Shown here one piece after another: positions 62,201-64,000 of a stretch of 64,000 bases of DNA (position 1 is the first letter of the stretch; every line of letters starts with the position of its first letter). The DNA is from Mucilaginibacter cryoferens. Lineage in GTDB: Bacteria; Bacteroidota; Bacteroidia; Sphingobacteriales; Sphingobacteriaceae. A program made the position numbers and the translations under genes. The notes beneath the pieces are model-generated. The model was not told where the DNA came from. It did not search any database and saw only the letters and a list, made by a program, of their open reading frames with translations. The stretch spans positions 80,347 to 144,346 of the forward strand of contig NZ_JACHCR010000019.1 in assembly GCF_014205845.1 (NCBI RefSeq), read 5' to 3'.

Positions 62201-63128
62201 CAAAAGCGGAAAAAGCTTCAATGTTGGCATAAAAGTAGACGAGGCAACACCGCCGCACTTTAAAACAGCTTACCCGGCAACTACGCCCTGGTATATAAAC
62301 AGCGATTCGCAATTGCTTAAATTTATTATAAATACCGATTCTATTAAAGATATAACGGACGATTTTGGAGTAAACAACCATCGATTAAAGGAGGTGAAGA
62401 TATTTGGAAAGAAGATTGTAAAGGGATCTCAAAATCTGAATGGACCGGGTAATTCGGATATGGTTTTGGACGAAAAAGATATGCTAAAAGCCGGTAAAAA
62501 AAGCTGGTTGGATGTCTTTCTGGAAAATATTAAAGGATTCAGAATAGTATACAGCAGGGAGCTTCCATTTCCGTATATTAAAGATCGTGTCACAATATTC
62601 GTCGTTGATGGTTTTGTGCTGGAACCATTAGAAGAGTTTGACCGTAGCGCGTACGCCTACAATGTAATGAATTTTTTAAAATCACATTCTGCTGAGGATA
62701 TTAAAGGAGTTGAAGTAAATGCTTCGCCAATACATAATTCAATGTACAACATGCGATTTTTTCGCGATAATAGTTTGCATGACTGTGCATTTGTCGAAAT
62801 TACCACCCGTTCGGGAAAAGGCCATTTTATGGATAATAGGCCTGGCACATACTTATACAAGCCATTGCCTTTAAGCTGGCCTAAGCTATTCTATAAACCA
62901 AGGTATACGGTAAATAGTATGGCAAAGACCCCACCGGATTTACGGTCTACCATTGACTGGGAGCCCAATATTTTTACCGATAAAAATGGATCTGCAACCG
63001 TATCTTTCTATGCGGCAGATAACCCCGGAACTTATACAGTAATTATTGAGGGAACCGATGGGGAGGGAAACTTTGGTTATAAAAGAGGAAAGATTACTAT
63101 TGGCAAACCGCAATATCAAACAAAATGA
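59277..63128 (+). CDS. Large secreted protein with carboxypeptidase-regulatory-like and MG2-like domains
   Basis: The 1283-residue protein has a signal peptide (MLKALLFVTLLFPIGCFAQ) and a carboxypeptidase regulatory-like domain (about 20-100: FTITGRIINKNDNSPVANAS). A DUF-type region follows (about 115-360). From about 405 come alpha-2-macroglobulin MG2-like repeats (AEKLYLQFDKPYYAIGDTIW, GDYTLHAYTNWMRNFDND). A second regulatory-like domain lies near 920, a TonB plug-like segment near 1100 (LKEVKIFGKK, VFVVDGFVLEP), and the C-terminus is Ig-like. Similar proteins of Bacteroidota are periplasmic or outer-membrane and of unknown role. There is no beta-barrel, so it is not a transporter by itself. 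Confidence 0.85.
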   Translation: MLKALLFVTLLFPIGCFAQFTITGRIINKNDNSPVANASVFLSNATTGGKTSSVGTFALHDVKPGKYDLVVSIIGFESFSQTVTVTASNISLADIEIVPKTIILKEVTIKAVDDKYRERNYDLFKDEFLGHSSLAKDCKILNPQLLDLNYDETTKMLTASSVDFLEIENSALGYKLKYLLSNFSMDDKDRNARKIHFEGHVLFEKMHGTPAQEQKWQIKRQNVYEGSIMHFLRSTLNNTLAEEGFRVLQIEKNPDAKKSRTLMHFPLNETEILQPTNQEGIYALGCDNDELHITYNKKHRFSKNAQISYLKNPNNTDVTVISFNMPYVLFDNNGGIINPNSLSFAGAWGQSRAAELLPVDYVSEAEKSNPNEQKIHTDSLAISQVPLKKDLLSITSRSDSLANANPAEKLYLQFDKPYYAIGDTIWFKAYLFNAPTEFLSAKSGILHIDITTDSGKMVKQYLIPVSNGLSWGNICLDTTNFKSGDYTLHAYTNWMRNFDNDIFYTHHFFVAGPRETRLLINTKINARDTSDKTQISCQLQFAGINKIPMAGRQFQLSVYAETKKLYKLQANTDKQGLLKMNFSLPRKSSHPFILVESTDKSKSAVIPLEVTRPENTDLQFLPEGGDLVGGLPAHIGFKALGENGKGTEISGIITDHKQKQVAIFKSSHNGIGSFDLTVKNAEIYTAKVNLPDGKIKEYLLPTVKNSGTILNVRGGFDEDSVIVSIDATNDVKQLGENFFLIGKARGIVCYAAVLNFATGKVQQAIAKRLFPSGIAHFILFTNKGRSLNERLFFIDHNDNLDIKTVYNNVIFSPRDSVTLQLNVTDKTGEPVSGNFSMSVTDDSVIKEDTLNADNIIVHLLLTGDLKGYIENPAYYFPANNKQTWQALDNLLLTQGWSSFDWPTDKQLPRFGAEKEFSIQGRVINALNNPVKKTHVQGLSRSPLVAKDTITDNDGRFVFNDFPRIDTPAFFLEAVNKSGKSFNVGIKVDEATPPHFKTAYPATTPWYINSDSQLLKFIINTDSIKDITDDFGVNNHRLKEVKIFGKKIVKGSQNLNGPGNSDMVLDEKDMLKAGKKSWLDVFLENIKGFRIVYSRELPFPYIKDRVTIFVVDGFVLEPLEEFDRSAYAYNVMNFLKSHSAEDIKGVEVNASPIHNSMYNMRFFRDNSLHDCAFVEITTRSGKGHFMDNRPGTYLYKPLPLSWPKLFYKPRYTVNSMAKTPPDLRSTIDWEPNIFTDKNGSATVSFYAADNPGTYTVIIEGTDGEGNFGYKRGKITIGKPQYQTK

Positions 63129-63978
63129 TTGTCAAAACAATTGATAAAACCGTTTTTTAAATGAAGCAAAATAAAAGCATAGCTATTGTAATATGCTATT
63201 TCGGTAAATTTCCATGGTGGTTTTCTTACTTTCTCCGTTCGTTTAATTATAACCCAACGGTTGATTTTTTATAATTGCTGACATTGATAATTATACAGAG
63301 TCTATCTAATACCATGCCGCCGACCTGATGCCTGTTATCTATTTTACCTTTGCCTCCCGCAAATAAGGAATCGGGATTGTTCTTAGAAAGGTTAGTGAAG
63401 GGTTTTTGTTGAGGTGGGAAAGCGAGCGAGATTAGTATAAAACAGGAGCCAAAAAAACTTCAGATAAAATTTCGGAAAGCGAAAAAGTTTACTACTTTTG
63501 CACCCCGCTACAGAGGGATAAAAGAGAGGTAGTAGGCGGGTCAAAACTTAGAATTTCGAAAGAAAAAATAAAAAAAATAAGTTTTGGAAATAAGGAAAAG
63601 GTTTCTACCTTTGCAGACCCAAACGGAAGGGTGTTAGCGATAACGAAAGAAGTTGAGTCTGAGCGAATCAGATGAGAAAAAAGAGGAGAAAGTTAACGAG
63701 AGTTGGTGAGTAAACGAAAACGGTTTGAGAGCGATTCTCAGGCTAAGAAAAATGACAAATTGAGCGGGGCAACCTGCAGAAATTATATAGCGGATTCGGA
63801 TGATGAAGCGGAAAAGTTCTTTTAAGAAATAGAAAATCATGTAGAGTAACAACCGAAAGGGCGTCGAGAGACAAGACAACGGGAGTTATGATAACAACAA
63901 GTTAGATACTGTATAAAGATATAATTATATACAGATTCTATTATTAATAATAGGGTCAGTGAACAAACAAAACATTTT
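63129..63978 (+). promoter_or_regulatory. rRNA operon promoter and leader region
   Basis: No gene is visible. Two tandem TAnnTTTG promoters occur: TACTTTTG at 63493-63500 (upstream TTTCG at 63470-63474) and TACCTTTG at 63606-63613 with TTTTG at 63582-63586. The purine-rich leader that follows, rich in GAGA/GAAAG motifs, leads into the 16S gene. Tandem promoters are expected for growth-rate-controlled rRNA transcription. Confidence 0.7.
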
Positions 63979-64000
63979 ACAATGGAGAGTTTGATCCTGG
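63979..64000 (+). rRNA. rrs: 16S rRNA, 5' end only
   Basis: AGAGTTTGATCCTGG at 63986-64000 is the universal 16S 5' sequence; by analogy with E. coli numbering the gene begins at about 63979. The rest is outside the window. Confidence 0.93.

Noticed and set aside
1..64000. CRISPR array or diversity-generating retroelement
   Set aside because: I found no regularly spaced direct repeats and no reverse transcriptase gene in the window.

Overview
The window looks like a chromosomal segment of a Bacteroidota bacterium, most likely family Sphingobacteriaceae and close to Mucilaginibacter or Pedobacter. The evidence is SusC/SusD pairs, a hybrid two-component sensor, BACON lipoproteins, a degraded type IX secretion tail, promoters of the TTTG / TAnnTTTG type, and Bacteroidota-type integrase and mobilization genes. 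No ribosomal sequence long enough to place it further is present; only the first ~22 bases of a 16S gene lie at the right edge.

Layout. (1) 1-15.3 kb is ordinary core genome, nearly all on the minus strand: an M28 peptidase cut by the left edge, a polysaccharide deacetylase, a TraB/GumN-like lipoprotein, a Gfo/Idh/MocA oxidoreductase, RuvB, a DPM1-like glycosyltransferase, a POT peptide transporter, a conserved secreted protein, a thiolase, and a tightly packed four-gene operon (SPFH/band-7 protein, two related small proteins, and a 54-residue ribbon-helix-helix protein). A PgpH-type HD phosphohydrolase follows on the plus strand. (2) At 15342-15428 is tRNA-Ser(GCU). The last 25 bases of its gene region recur (23/25, with a 16-base exact core) at 57084-57108, framing a 41.7 kb genomic island. 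(3) The left part of the island (15.7-22.9 kb) is a mobilizable-element backbone: tyrosine integrase, ORF6N protein, a divergent unknown/XRE pair, BfmA/BtgB-like mobilization genes, a palindrome-dense oriT candidate and a helix-turn-helix pair. It ends at a second, unrelated tRNA-3'-end-like scar plus terminator (22.9 kb). (4) The rest (23.2-56.3 kb) is a large polysaccharide utilization locus (PUL): GH5 with ricin-type lectin domain, HTCS regulator, SusC, SusD, SGBP-B-like glycan binder, a secreted beta-sandwich protein, GH5+BACON, GH43+BACON+CBM6, GH3, GH43+CBM6, GH51, a second-type GH43, GH27, a SASA acetylesterase and GH127. The enzyme set points to an acetylated, arabinofuranosylated beta-glucan such as arabinoxyloglucan; this is inference. 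(5) Outside the right attachment site come an HxlR regulator/NAD(P)H oxidoreductase pair, a 1283-residue secreted protein with a carboxypeptidase-regulatory-like domain, and an rRNA promoter/leader region.

How it works together. The HTCS probably senses oligosaccharides in the periplasm and activates the susCD operon. The SGBP, SusD and surface GH5/GH43 lipoproteins would bind and cut the polymer, SusC would import fragments, and the exo-acting GH3/GH43/GH51/GH27/GH127 enzymes and the esterase would trim them. The PUL shows repeated gene birth and decay: a truncated GH5 duplicate, a GH5 3'-end scar, a GH5 N-terminal leftover, a frameshifted T9SS sorting domain and a duplicated leader. It appears to have been built by serial duplication and deletion inside a mobile island.
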